Of a DNA stretch of 64,000 bases, positions 1 through 10,813 are shown piece after piece. The DNA comes from Durusdinium trenchii (lineage: Eukaryota > Sar > Dinophyceae > Suessiales > Symbiodiniaceae): contig CAXAMN010013814.1 in NCBI GenBank assembly GCA_963970005.1, positions 62,001-126,000 of the forward strand, written 5' to 3'. How positions within the stretch are numbered: position 1 is the first letter of the stretch; every line of letters begins with the position of its first letter. Below the pieces are notes generated by a model. That model searched no databases, was not told where the DNA came from, and saw nothing but the letters and a program-made list of their open reading frames with translations. The translations under genes and the position numbers were made by a program.

Positions 1-1391
1 TGGATGAAACAAAAGAAGCTGTTCTCTCAGAAAACACGACATATCATGCTGTAGCATGTGGCCTTTGGGCGGCCTTTTGGTCGCCTTTTTGGTTTGTTTC
101 TGGCATCACATGACCCATGTGAGAGAGTAGGAAAACCCCCCATGACCCATGTGGTATAGGGAAAGGTAGAGGTTTTTTTTGCACTGACCCCATGTGCTTT
201 CCTGGTGCAGGTGCAGTCATGGAGAATTCGGTCGTTTTCCGTGTGATGAGTTGATGAGTTTGGTTTCTTCGTGTGGTGCTTTGAACTAAGACATCGTTCA
301 CTCGAAATTCCTTGGGTCGGTCCGAACTGACCTGTAACAGTCGGTAAACCAGCAAATCACGTTTTTTTGAACAAGGCCTGCCACCTCCGGCTCCATCATC
401 ATCCCAAACGGGGCCCTGGACATAGGATAGACCCGGTCACCATTCCCATGGTCCAACGGCCTGCAACGAAACCCACAGTAAATGAAAGAGGGGATAGCGG
501 GAGACCGTCGTGTACATCCAAAGGTTCGGGACTATCGTCGTGTACCATCGACCCCTCTATCGGGACGATAGCTTCCCAAGTCAGGACGATCACTGACGGT
601 TCCTGTGGATTTGAGAGTTGGAAGCGGAAGTCCGGTGAGTTGGTTGGACTAGTAGTAGCCACTCCTCGTGACTGGAGGAGGGCGCCCGTAGCATAGGGCA
701 GCCTCCCTGCTAGCCTGCCGTTTGCTTTAGCACCTCCCTTGAGCAAAAACAGGGTGGTGCCAGCACGCGATGGCCAAGTGGAAAGCAATGGAAAGCCTCG
801 CAGTTCAATATGTCTATCAACTGGCTTAGCGGTGCTTTCCTGCTTTCCACTTGGGATGTGTACGCGAGCGTACAACAAACGGGGAGTTGCTTGCAATGAC
901 TTGTTCCAGTCTGTTAGTTTGACGTTCTGGTCACCATTTGTTTGTATGCCTGAGTTCAGCCAAGTGGGGTCGCTCTTGGAGTTGGGCAACGTTTGATGGC
1001 GGTTGTGTGAACCTCCGCCACGGTGCTTTGCTTGGCTGTGTCTTTTTTTTCTTTTGACCCCGCCCGCCCTCTCCTTTTATTGAAGGGGGTGCTTATCCGT
1101 TGCGACCTTTTATATAGGTAAGTTTGGGGGTGGTTGGTTTCCTCCTTTTACTACCCTTGCACGGCTGGTTTGCTGCGCTGGTCCAGGTCGCATTTCTCCC
1201 CACTCCAGGGTTGCGAGAGTTAAAAAGTGGCATGTCTGGTGTGCAGGGGGCAATGTACTGCTAATGTGAGTCTTACTTCCGGTTGGGCTTGGTGCTTCAC
1301 CCTTTCTTAACAATTGCTAAGCACATCCCTGCACAGGTTTTAGGGCTAGGCTAGGATTATTTTTTGCAACTAGTGAACAAAGCCTGTGCAG
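1..1391. other. Non-coding or unassigned stretch
   Basis: Several overlapping frames are open on both strands between 367 and 996, but no family motif, repeat pattern or splice-bounded exon could be recognised. Apart from the inverted repeat at 774-854 the stretch is left unassigned. Confidence 0.4.
774..854. repeat. Short inverted repeat, MITE-like
   Basis: CCAAGTGGAAAGCA (774-787) is the exact reverse complement of TGCTTTCCACTTGG (841-854). The match extends inward imperfectly over a second GGAAAGC/GCTTTCC block. GATG occurs beside both ends and could be a target duplication. No coding role is seen. Confidence 0.6.
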
Positions 1392-1508
1392 AGGCTGGTG
1401 TCCTTGTTGCTGCAAGCAGACGCGGATGAAAACTGTTGCATGGGCGACGGGATAACACCACTTCATTTGGCATGCGGCTCGGAGGGAGATGTCACTGCGG
1501 CTCGATGG
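1392..1508 (+). CDS. Ankyrin-repeat exon
   Basis: This 39-codon open segment follows a CAG acceptor and ends before GTGGAG. It contains GDGITPLHLACGSEGDV, the ankyrin signature (G-x-TPLHLA) followed by the start of the second helix, and it is preceded by VSLLLQADAD, the end of a previous repeat. Ankyrin repeats are protein-binding solenoids. The partner and the rest of the protein are not known. Confidence 0.7.
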
Positions 1509-1808
1509 GTGGAGGTTCGTACCTCGTATTGGTGAAAAGTGATGCGACTTGGCTGTTTCCCGGACCTTGGCCAAAAAAACTTCAAAGCGCCTCCAAAAAC
1601 CTTGTCTTCATTCGCAGCCGCGTTCAGGTACTTCACATGTTTTTTCATGATCGGAGTGGCGATTTCCAGCGTTTTTGGTGGCGAACGAGTCGTCAGGACT
1701 GGTCGTTGGGAACACAGTGAAGTTGGTGGTACATGTTTCAGCTGATGACTCTGATGACTGGTGTTCAGTTTGAGAAGGAGGGAAGACGGGTGTATCATGT
1801 TGAGATTC

Positions 1809-1862
1809 ATACCCAGACACTCCATGGGACTGGCATAGGACTGCTGCCCCATTGACCCACAA
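1809..1862. repeat. MITE family copy A, cut by scaffold gap
   Basis: It starts ATACCCAGACACTCCATGGG and continues into CTGCCCCATTGACCCAC, the reverse orientation of the core seen in copies C and D. The N gap that follows removes the other arm. See copies at 35127, 50099 and 56919. Confidence 0.7.
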
Positions 1863-1872
1863 NNNNNNNNNN
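1863..1872. other. Scaffold gap (10 N)
   Basis: Ten N bases. The true length is unknown, because 10 N is a usual placeholder. The gap lies inside a hairpin repeat, which would explain an assembly break. Confidence 0.95.
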
Positions 1873-1881
1873 TCAGCCACT

Positions 1882-1918
1882 GGGATCTCAAGGGCGGTCA
1901 CGTACTGAAGGTCCTGGT
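1882..1918. repeat. Dispersed repeat fragment, shared with 33422-33506
   Basis: GGTCACGTACTGAAGGTCCT and its left flank GATCTCAAGG match the reverse complement of 33424-33458, where the sequence forms one arm of a hairpin. Here only one arm is visible, next to the gap. Confidence 0.65.
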
Positions 1919-2255
1919 ATGGATGTATTAGGATTAGGTCCTATCATAGGACCCCATAGGATTAGGTCACTGGTCAGGTGTGAAGGTCACTTTGAAGGTC
2001 CTATCATGGTTCAGATTCATAGGATTTGGTCCATTCAGGGGCCTGGAACGACATGAGGCCTCTGAGGCCGGTTCTGAGGCGCCAGTCGCTGAATGTAGGA
2101 CGGCCGCCTGGCGTTGTTGCGCCAGGCCGTGACCTCTTGGTTTATGGGAAAGGGAGACACCCAAGAGGCATAGATGGTACCTGGCATCAACCCCTCTATG
2201 ATTTCCAGAACATCATTGGTAGCAGCTGAATTTGACTTGAGTGGGACGTCCCAAG

Positions 2256-2323
2256 GTCGTGAAGGGCATGAGGAGGTGGTTCAACTCCTGTTGGAGCACC
2301 GCGCAGATGTCACTCGGACGATG
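2256..2323 (+). CDS. Ankyrin-repeat exon
   Basis: Acceptor CCCAAG precedes 2256 and GTGTGTG follows 2323. The frame reads REGHEEVVQLLLEHRADVT, the second helix and turn of an ankyrin repeat (GH-x-x-VV-x-LLL-x-x-x-ADV). It is 68 nt long and begins with two bases of a split codon. Confidence 0.75.
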
Positions 2324-2455
2324 GTGTGTGTATGGATATCGCATGGTCCTAATTGACCTGGAGGATGTAAATATCATGGTAAAATTAGGTCCAAGGAAAG
2401 GGCAATCCATGTGTTTCTTCAAGGGAATTTAGGGTGGCATGACTCGCTTGCTCAG

Positions 2456-2481
2456 GTCACTGTTGGAAGCGAGTGGGACAG
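2456..2481 (+). CDS. Probable small ankyrin exon
   Basis: It lies between a CTCAG acceptor and a good GTGAG donor. It reads SLLEASGT, resembling the helix-2 end of an ankyrin repeat. It is too short to be sure on its own. Confidence 0.35.
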
Positions 2482-3243
2482 GTGAGTTTTTTGGGGGCAT
2501 TACTGCTGAGGTTTGTACAGAATCAACAAGTAAAAGCGCGTACAGAATTTGGGCAGAGGTTTGTAGTCATACAGGAGAATCATGTGAAACATCTAAGATA
2601 TCTGGTTGGACATTTCGGAAGACACGGCTGGATGAAGCCCTTTGCTCTTTGCTTAGACCATTCATGTTCTGTTCGGGAAGAGGAGATTGCAGCCTTTCAC
2701 CGGCCATTGCGCCATCGCACCGGAAAGGGGTCTGACAATCGCTTCAGTTCTAGGTCTCAGAGGGTGTGGAACCCTCTAGGAATTCAGAGAGTCGCAGAGT
2801 CTGTCCGACACCAAGATTTGAGAACGTCGAAGGTGGGAACTACGTAATCAGTGTATCTTTGTTCGCTTGACAAGGACGTGCCAATCCTTCAAACATATCA
2901 TGTCGCAATATGTCGCAATCAGAAAAGAAGGTCACGCTGCTGTTCCAACATCCCCACTTCATTGAATATCCCCGTTGGTTATCCCATACTGAAATCCTGG
3001 TGGTTGACCCCACCGATTTTACATAAAATCCTGTAGATCAACCCCGGCGGTCGGTAGCAAGGGGGATATTGAATTCCAAAAGGCTCATTGGACCCTCAGA
3101 TCGCTAGGGTTTTGACCCTCACAGCCAGGGTTTTGGACCTCAAACATGTAGCAGTTGGTTCGGGTCCAGGGTCGCCTCTGGGTTCTGTACACTTGATCGC
3201 CACTTCGGGGAAAACGACCGTGCCCTTGTCCATCGCCACTGAG

Positions 3244-3348
3244 GTCCACCGGCCGATGGCCAACGGCCTCACCCCGCTGGGCGCCTGCGCGCTGTGCAAC
3301 CAGGTCGCCGTGGCCGAGCTCCTGGTGGAGCACGGCGCGGACTCGTTC
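3244..3348 (+). CDS. Ankyrin-repeat exon
   Basis: A GC-rich 35-codon segment after acceptor CTGAG that ends before a GA donor. It reads NGLTPLGACALCNQVAVAEL followed by LVEHGAD, a complete ankyrin unit (N-G-x-TPL, then a helix pair ending HGAD). Confidence 0.75.
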
Positions 3349-5309
3349 GAGCCAAGTGGAGAGAGTGGCTGAGCTAAAAGAAGTGTTTAGTGGCCACAGG
3401 TGGCCAGGTTGTCCTGACATGTGGTGATACAATACTCTACAAACATCTACAAACCAAAAAAGACACGCTTTCAAAGGGGAATCCACCAAACTCACGATTT
3501 CTGTTCTTGCATGTTACATAGCGATATGTTAAACATGTGGTTCTCAAATTTTGAGAATAAGGAGATATAAGGAGCAACAGAGCGTTTTTTTGGTTTTAAT
3601 ACACTAATTACTATCAGTTCCAGCCAACATTGGTCTAAGGTGCACGTAGGTTTGGGCACGAGGAGAAGCAGCATCGAATGCGTAGTGGTGCTCACTCTAT
3701 CCGTTCCCCTGGCTGAGACTTGTAGACGCCAGTCTGGGGGGGGGCACGCAAGTATGTGCTCCTAACTATGTGGCTTTATTTAAGCAGATTGTATTTCAGT
3801 GAGACACTGGAGAGACAGCTCAGAGCTGTTGGTGTATGACCGAAACAGCTTGTGAGAGGCAAGCCTCTGAAAGCTTTCCTCCGCGGGAGGCAAGACTGTT
3901 ACGCTGCTGAATCGACATGATGCCTTCTCATTTGTCAGGAAAAAAACAAAAACGATTCAGGTGCTGTTCGTCCGTGTGAATCACAGATGGAGCACCATGC
4001 TATCCCAAGATGGCCCGCGATTGCACGATGCATCACAATTCAGTGTGAATCTAGCCTATGCTGACTTCTCAAAGATGCAGACGGTTGAACGTCTACACAA
4101 GTGGCACCGATGCGATTCTTCATCTCACATAGAAGCATTTGTGCCCAAATCTTTCTTCGCCCAGTCCCCTTAAATAGAATAGTGGATTCGCTCTTGGCAG
4201 TGGCGCTGCTCACGTACATATTGTGAGAATCCTTGTAAATGTTGCGCCAGAGAGCCCTGGAAGCAACTCTGCCACTCTGAAATTGCGCAGGATTTAATGT
4301 GCGAGTTTTGTGCCGACATGCATGTTGTGCAGCAGAAGACCCACGAAGCGAAAAAACGAACAGAATAGACTTTTTTCTCGGTCCTAACGCAGCGCATTTT
4401 AAGAACAACTGTCAGCTTTCGTGCATTTCCAACAGCCCTTCAGCGCAAAACATTTGGAACTTCATCAATCAGTCGTCATTTCCTTTGGGAAGTATATGCG
4501 TTCGGTTTCTGACGCGGCGGGTTGTTTAAGCTGTTTCTAAAGATGTATGTGGCTATGCGGCTAGGGCTCCAGGTTTACTCATTAATCCCACCCCCTAAAC
4601 GATTCGTATTCACTTCCCCTGGGCTCGTGTAGTACTACCCTCGCGAAAAGTTGTTTGGAACAATGAATCAATTAGTTTCAGGTAAGATGTCCATGAGTTT
4701 CTTGCAAACTTCAGAAGAGTTAAGCCAGGATCTTAAAGGGCAGCAATGGAAAACAACAGAACGTAAGCTTACTGTAGATATTGTTTCTATGGGGCTCCAG
4801 TTTATTATCAATCCCACCGACCCCATAAACATTTTCTGAATATTGGCTTGCCCTGGGCTTGTGTACTACCCTCATGAAAAATTGTTTGGAGCAATGACGA
4901 TGAGTTTTAGTAGTTGTTTTGTTAAGTTTCAAAGGTTTTCAGGTAAGATGTCCATGAATCAAGCAAACCTCAGAAGAGTCCACCAAGGATCTTAAATGGC
5001 AAGAATAGCAGAACATCAGAAAAGTAAGCTTGGATATTGTTCGTACTACAGCGGAAACAAAAACTCTTGCTACAATTCCCACCTGCAACTGTTCAGGGTG
5101 TTGGACTAGTTTCTGATTTTTCCCTCCCACTTGACTAATTAGGATTCGACATTACCATGATATAGTCCATCAACTGGCCCAAACACCGTAGTTATTTCCA
5201 TGTTCAAATTGGTGAAATCCTTGCCACCCACCGAATGTGCTTGACAACGCCCGTGATGGTTCGTCCTTGGTAGGCTTTATTCAGGCGATCCTCTGACCAC
5301 CTGGCCCAG
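3349..5309. other. Intron-like stretch of the ankyrin gene
   Basis: AT-rich sequence with stops in all frames and no motif recognised. It contains two diverged copies of a segment around 4560-4640 and 4790-4880 (both with CTCCAG-TTTA, ATCCCACC and CCCTGGGCTxGTGTA), a local duplication. Confidence 0.4.
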
Positions 5310-5428
5310 GCGATGCTTTAACCGTGGCGCTGGAGCGAGGACATTCCGAGATGGTCGCCCTTCTGCGGAGAAAGGACTGTATCGTCTTCGATCGGGGAGA
5401 GAAAATGCACGTGGGCGGCCCGGAGTGA
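5310..5428 (+). CDS. Ankyrin-repeat exon, possibly the last
   Basis: After acceptor CCCAG the frame reads DALTVALERGHSEMVALLRR, the classic helix-turn of an ankyrin repeat (A-x-x-x-GH-x-x-MVALL). It runs on to a TGA at 5426-5428. A GA donor before the stop (GATCGG or GAGAAA) is also possible, so this may not be the true 3' end. Confidence 0.65.
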
Positions 5429-8169
5429 CCGGTTTTCAGTTCCCGAAGGGTCAATATGAATAGAGGAATATCCGATCAAGATCCTTCAGTTGTCTTCATT
5501 TTTCAAAAACATCCTGAAGCCCTTTGCTCGACTTCTCATCATTGTTTGATATGGTTTTAATGTGTATGTGTTTCTTTGACCTGCACAGGTGGAATGGCGA
5601 GACTCGCAGCGATGCTGATTGAATCCCACACATCTCACGCCTTCGGGTCCTTCACTGGACGGGCACTCCAGCATACACGGTGCAACGGAACAGAGAGTTC
5701 AGACCATCCATTCGCATCCACCACTGCCCTTGTGAATTCTGTGAATTGCCTCACGCAGGGGTCGCCAGTTCCCTGACTTGGCATATGCAGGTGGTTACCC
5801 GATTGAGGCTACTGGACGACTTCTTTCGGTTCAACTGACCAACGTTAGAGGACTTCTTTGAGCTGCCATGCCAAGGCCACCTGTTTGGGTGTTGCCATGA
5901 CCAGAAACTTCCTGTTGTTCCAGACCTATGCTCCTCCACCTCATCATCATGTTTACAGTCCACAGTGAAAGACGCCTCAATACCTGATGACCCCAAACAT
6001 CCTTGATGAACATCCTTTGGCAAACTAGTTTCTTACCTGCCTATATATATATGATATATATATATATATGTTTAATATATATATATATATATTAGTTTGT
6101 GTAATGTTGTCTAGATAAACTGTGGGGTAGGTCGCGTTGTTTCTTGACCCACAGCAGGTGCTTAGGCGGAACCTCGTCCCTACTTGGTACAGCATTTTTT
6201 ATAGCATTCTGTTACTACCCCAAAGTATCACACGCCGTTGCACTGCGGCATGAGCCACGTCCCTACGTCCGCCAGGTGAAGCGACGGCCGGCGAGTCGAG
6301 AAGGGCCGGTCCGGGCCACCCGAGACGCGGAGGGCGGATTCGATCGCAGGCCGCGGGACTCCAAAGAAAAGGGTTGAATCATATGTATATAATGTGTTTA
6401 TATACATACATACATATATATATGTACAGTATATATATATATATGTTGAATTGTTGGGTTCCAATTTGTTGCGATGGTTGGGTGAAAGGATGTGAAAGGA
6501 TGTGAAAGGAGATGGAATCTGGAAGGTGAACTGGAGCCTATGTTGCAAGAGAGAAGGATGGTCCAGGGCAACTGATCACTTGCATTTGTTGAGATTCTTT
6601 GGGGCAAAGCACCATGTTTCATGAGGTGAAGCTGGGCAGAAGTGTCATCGCTCGAGTTTGGGCGATAGTTTTGGATCTTTTTTGGATATGCCTCAAGACG
6701 ATCGCTCGACGCTCGGGGCGCGAATGAGACAGATGGGGGGCAGCGCCAGTTTGGTTCGGGGCTGGTTCGGGGCCCCTTGAGACTCGAATGGCTCCCAGCT
6801 GGTGAGTTCTATCAGGCGTTCAGCGCCCAACAGTGGTCGGATTGGAGCCGGGCTGTTCGGTTTGGGGGCTGCAACCCCGATTGTGATTGTGAGGTGCTTT
6901 GGCTTTTTGGGGATCCATGATTGAACCCCAAGGGTCTCGGGACCTCGTGCCGTCGACCTATAAAGATTATCGTCGTTGCAGGTGGAAGAAATCCAGCACC
7001 AGTTGGGATGTATGGCAAAAACAGGTATTTATGAATCTCCAGGCACCCTGGGAGATATTGGAAATTCCACGGGGAGCAGGGCCGCAGGGGGGATATCTTT
7101 CTTTTTTGAGGGTGAGGAACCTGAGTACACTCCTGAGTACTTGGGAAATCTTGGGAAAGCATGTTTCAGACCTGCCTGCGGGGCAGAAAGCCACAGGTCC
7201 TCAACAGCAACCAATGGTGTACCGTTCAGGTTTTTACATGATCGTTCTTAGATATTAATTCTGATGTTCCATCCAGTGTGAAAAATCAAGGAGACTCTGA
7301 TATACTCTGATTCTAGAACTGAAGCGTTTCTATGTTTCCAGGGACCTGCATAACACTGGATCAGATTGGAACTCCCAGTCGATTTGGGAAGGTCAGGTTC
7401 TTCATCCTAAGATCTATAGCCTTACTAGGGCAGGGGCCCACATGGCCCAGTTTAGACAAACAGATTAGTCGACACATGTGGGATCCAGGTGGACCAATGT
7501 GGGTGGAATAGAAATACTCCAAATAGTGCCTATCAAGGTCTCCAAAGCATCATTGGAGAACTGGCCGATGCCAAGTCATTGGAGACGAAAAACACCTCCC
7601 AGCAGCGACTGGTACTCACCTACTCGTCTCCAGAATCCATCCTTACTCCTCGTGCGCTTGGAGTTCGTACAAGCAGTACGCTTGTTTTAAACCTTTGTCA
7701 CCTTTAGAAGCCTCCAAACTGATATTGTACGTGCAGTTTGACTATATATGACTATATATAGTTATATAAGTGATATCATGTGATATCATGTATTATGTTT
7801 GATTCTTTTTGTAGAACTCCGTTCTATGTGGACGTGGCCTTGAAGTGCAAAGCAACACCCTTACATGCCAAAGGTTCCGCTGACTAACAGGTTTTGCTTA
7901 ACCTGGGGTTTAGGGTTCTAGATGGGACACCTCGTCCTCTTTTTCTATACACATGTTCCGTTGATGTACCTTTTCGCTATTCATCGAACAGCATACGGTA
8001 ACCGTACTTTGGACGTCCAGCACGGTATACATCATCTCCCAGGACCGACACTCGGTACTCCCCGTCCCAACCGTTGCAGATGTACGCAGAACACGGCGAC
8101 GAAGGGCTGAGAACGGGCTGAGAACGCGCGCCCGCTCGCGTCCTCCGCAGCGTTTGGGCTTCGGCCAAG
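5429..8169. other. Unassigned stretch before the transhydrogenase gene
   Basis: Mostly stop-rich. It includes (TA)n runs at 6041-6092 and 6378-6443. A short splice-bounded segment at 6982-7024 reads VEEIQHQLGCMAKT between TTGCAG and GTATTT, and may be an exon of an unknown gene. A GC-rich segment ending KEKG at 6377 is open on both strands. Confidence 0.35.
6041..6092. repeat. (TA)n microsatellite
   Basis: Nearly pure alternating TA interrupted by GTTTAA. Confidence 0.9.
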
Positions 8170-8208
8170 TTTTGGGACGCCCCAACGATGATGCTCCTTG
8201 GTGACGAG
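8170..8208 (+). CDS. Exon, possibly end of transhydrogenase domain III
   Basis: It reads FWDAPTMMLLGDE between AG and a GT donor, in phase 0. NAD(P) transhydrogenase domain III ends with a similar block (aromatic-x-x-x-T-MLLGD-A). If correct, a domain III lies upstream of domain I, as in the beta-alpha order reported for some protists. No other domain III exon was found nearby, so this is weak. Confidence 0.25.
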
Positions 8209-8852
8209 GTCGATGCGGATCGGCGCCGGGTTGTGGCCGCGTGGGGAAATATGTGGGATCGGTCGGTGGGGCGGAGATTTGGCACCGAACGTGTCAGTGA
8301 AAAAGATGAGTGAAAGGAGGAGTTTGCAGGTGGAGATCGACGAGATCGAGGTTCAAGGATCCTCAGTTTGATGACATGGTGCTTGTGAAATCACTTCTCA
8401 AGAGATCCTGTCAACCAGATTTGTCATTAGCGGTGAAGGCGGTGAAGGTCACCCGCCCCAAATCAGTAGCTGTTGATGGTACGCCAGATATGCTGGGTGA
8501 TTGGCGTACCTGGATTTCATCCATAAAAGTGCTCCCCCACAATCACCATACCCTTGATGTCCCCCGATCAGAATCCATGGGACTGGACTATTTGCCAACA
8601 TTGATTGTGTTTTAAGATGATTGAAGGGTCGAGGTCAGTATATAAAAATACAATAACATATGTACTATCTATATACAATACATCCATGGAACATCGTATT
8701 CTTGGTTGGATTCGGTTATGTCCGATTGGTCACCTTTGTTTTGGAAGAGTGCTTCCATCAATCCTTTGCACGCCCTATTCTCAGATGTGGTGCAATCACC
8801 CTCAACTGTGACCAAGAGACCACCGAGACTGTGGGGTCAACACCACCGGCAG

Positions 8853-8924
8853 GTTGTGTCAAACCATGTCCCGCCGGTCATACAAACCCGGGTGACCCCC
8901 GAAATGAAGAACATCCACGACGAG
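8853..8924 (+). CDS. Splice-bounded exon of unknown product
   Basis: A 24-codon phase-0 segment follows CACCGGCAG and ends GAG before GCATCC, the exon style of the neighbouring gene. It includes PPVIQTRVTPEMKNIHDE. No family was recognised. Confidence 0.35.
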
Positions 8925-9635
8925 GCATCCCAACCTAGGGGTGAAAGTTGTGACCCCCACCTGCAAGTGAAGGTTTTGTAACCTGCGACTAAACACCACC
9001 ATCTTGTGATGGCCTCCCAAAAAGCCATGTCATAGGCTTGGTTGAGACTATCTTTCATGGGGACTGTCAGCACACCCAACCTGTTTGTATTGTACAGCAT
9101 CTACACTTAGCGGCTTTGGTATAGGTGTGGTAAGAACTCGTCAAATCCATTGTGTTGCAGCACAGGATGTATACAAGAAGAATCAAGAAGAGCTCCACCA
9201 TGGGGTCGTTCTTCCATGGGTTTTATGTATAATGTTTTAATGTGCTGGTAGAGCATACAGAATATGCCATCGATAAGGTGTTTGGGGTGGGTTTGGAGGG
9301 TCCAGGTGCCTTCTGAAGAGGTACTTGGATCCCTCTATATATATATATGCCATACATTCCAAGGAAGGAGCGACCTCATGAACACCTTTTCCTGCCTTCG
9401 CTGCCGCCACGCCACCAAGGCACCTACGCTCACGTTGGAGCCCAAAGGCCTTTGGCACATGGTCTGGGGTCCCCGGTCCGTCGCGGTCGGTCGGTCTGAA
9501 GAGACCCTCCTCTCCCCCTGGCGAGGTGCGGTCGGGTTGACGAAGCGTCGAGTCTGAGAGGGTCGAAGAGGAAAGACACACCTCCCATCATCCTCCCATC
9601 ATCTTCCATCACCTTGGTAGGGGATTCGTGGGGGA

Positions 9636-9890
9636 TTGGTTGGGGACCCTGGGGACTACCCGACCTTGCTCACTTTCGACGGGGGTAGTCCCGAAAGCGG
9701 TGTTGACAGCCACCTTGCCAGACCCCTTTGGCTGGGCAATAATGCAGCCTGCTACTGTACCCGTGATCACAACGAGTTCCAACAGTCCCTGCAAACTGCG
9801 AACAGGCACCAATTACTTCAACTCACACTAGAAAACACGACTAAGGTGGAGAAACCTGAACACCGGAGTTCTGAAGGAAGCAGACCATGA
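9636..9890 (+). CDS. Unassigned coding-like segment
   Basis: Open for 84 codons with a protein-like stretch (LARPLWLGNNAACYCTRDHN). Antisense frames are also open. No family and no firm splice sites were identified. Confidence 0.25.
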   Translation: MVGDPGDYPTLLTFDGGSPESGVDSHLARPLWLGNNAACYCTRDHNEFQQSLQTANRHQLLQLTLENTTKVEKPEHRSSEGSRP

Positions 9891-10146
9891 GAAGCGCGTG
9901 AGTGGCTTGGAAGGTGGAGGGAGGAGTTGATGCACCGTGGTGGACGTGTGATCGTTTTGGGAGAGGAGAGGTGTTGTTTGTTGTTCTTAATCATGTCTTT
10001 GGGTTTTAAATGTAATATATGATGTGTAGTATGTATTTATTTGCTCATAGCCGGAAGAATGGTTGGAGGAATGTGTTTGTTTTGGAGTGACCAACCGTTT
10101 TTGCAGGGCAAAACCAAAACAGCTACCAGCAGAAGAGAACACCTAG

Positions 10147-10461
10147 TTGACGGAGTTCGTGGTGCTTCCTATTTGGGTGGCGCAAGTTTGTCCCAAGTCT
10201 GTTCTTGTTGACGTTCAATGTAAGCTGTCCTTCCCAAAGGAGGAAGTCGAGGAAGTCCTCGTCCAAAAAGAGTCCCTCTTCACTGGCATCCACCGGTGGC
10301 CCTTGACCGGTGACCGTCGAAAAGCACCGTGTTCGACTTCTTTCACCATGGTGAATCGAATGGATGGATGCAGGGAGGTCCCTCTGAGGGGAGTAGGTCA
10401 ATCAGTGAGAAAAACTGACCTAGACTCAACCGCGGCCAGGTGCCTGTCTTCACCTCCGTGA
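10147..10461 (+). CDS. Unassigned coding-like segment
   Basis: Open for 104 codons, including VDVQCKLSFPKEEVEEVLVQ, a plausible amphipathic segment. No family was recognised. It could be part of a gene preceding the transhydrogenase, or chance. Confidence 0.25.
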   Translation: MTEFVVLPIWVAQVCPKSVLVDVQCKLSFPKEEVEEVLVQKESLFTGIHRWPLTGDRRKAPCSTSFTMVNRMDGCREVPLRGVGQSVRKTDLDSTAARCLSSPP

Positions 10462-10775
10462 GCTCTCTTTTTTTCCAACCCGTTGGAAGGTTGGAAAAGT
10501 ATTTGAACCCGGCCACCCACGGACCATTCACCCAGTGGTAGAAAACTCTCGGTGGGCTCCAGTGAAAATACATCAACTGTCACGACGCCAAGATAGAACG
10601 GCATTATGGTGAATGAATCGTGTGAACCTTAGGCTAAAATGTATGTATATACATATGTATACTATCATACCTATCCATTAAATTCTAGATTCTTGGGGCC
10701 ATGACAACCCTTGGTGGTCCAGCTTCACACATCATCCCCCCATTTCACATCATTCCACCGCTGCGATTAACCCAG

Positions 10776-10813
10776 GTATGGTCCCTGCGGTAGCGGAAAA
10801 GCTCATCGCCAAG
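10776..10813 (+). CDS. NNT: Transhydrogenase exon 1 (domain I)
   Basis: It reads [12 protein letters not shown] after acceptor AACCCAG. This is the family block following the R-V-G/A strand, where the first helix packs. It starts with two bases of a split codon and ends in phase 0 at a GT donor. An upstream exon must supply the N-terminus. Confidence 0.85.

Noticed and set aside
399..989. A 196-codon minus-strand ORF
   Set aside because: No motif, and the plus strand is also open. It partly overlaps an inverted repeat, so evidence for coding is insufficient.
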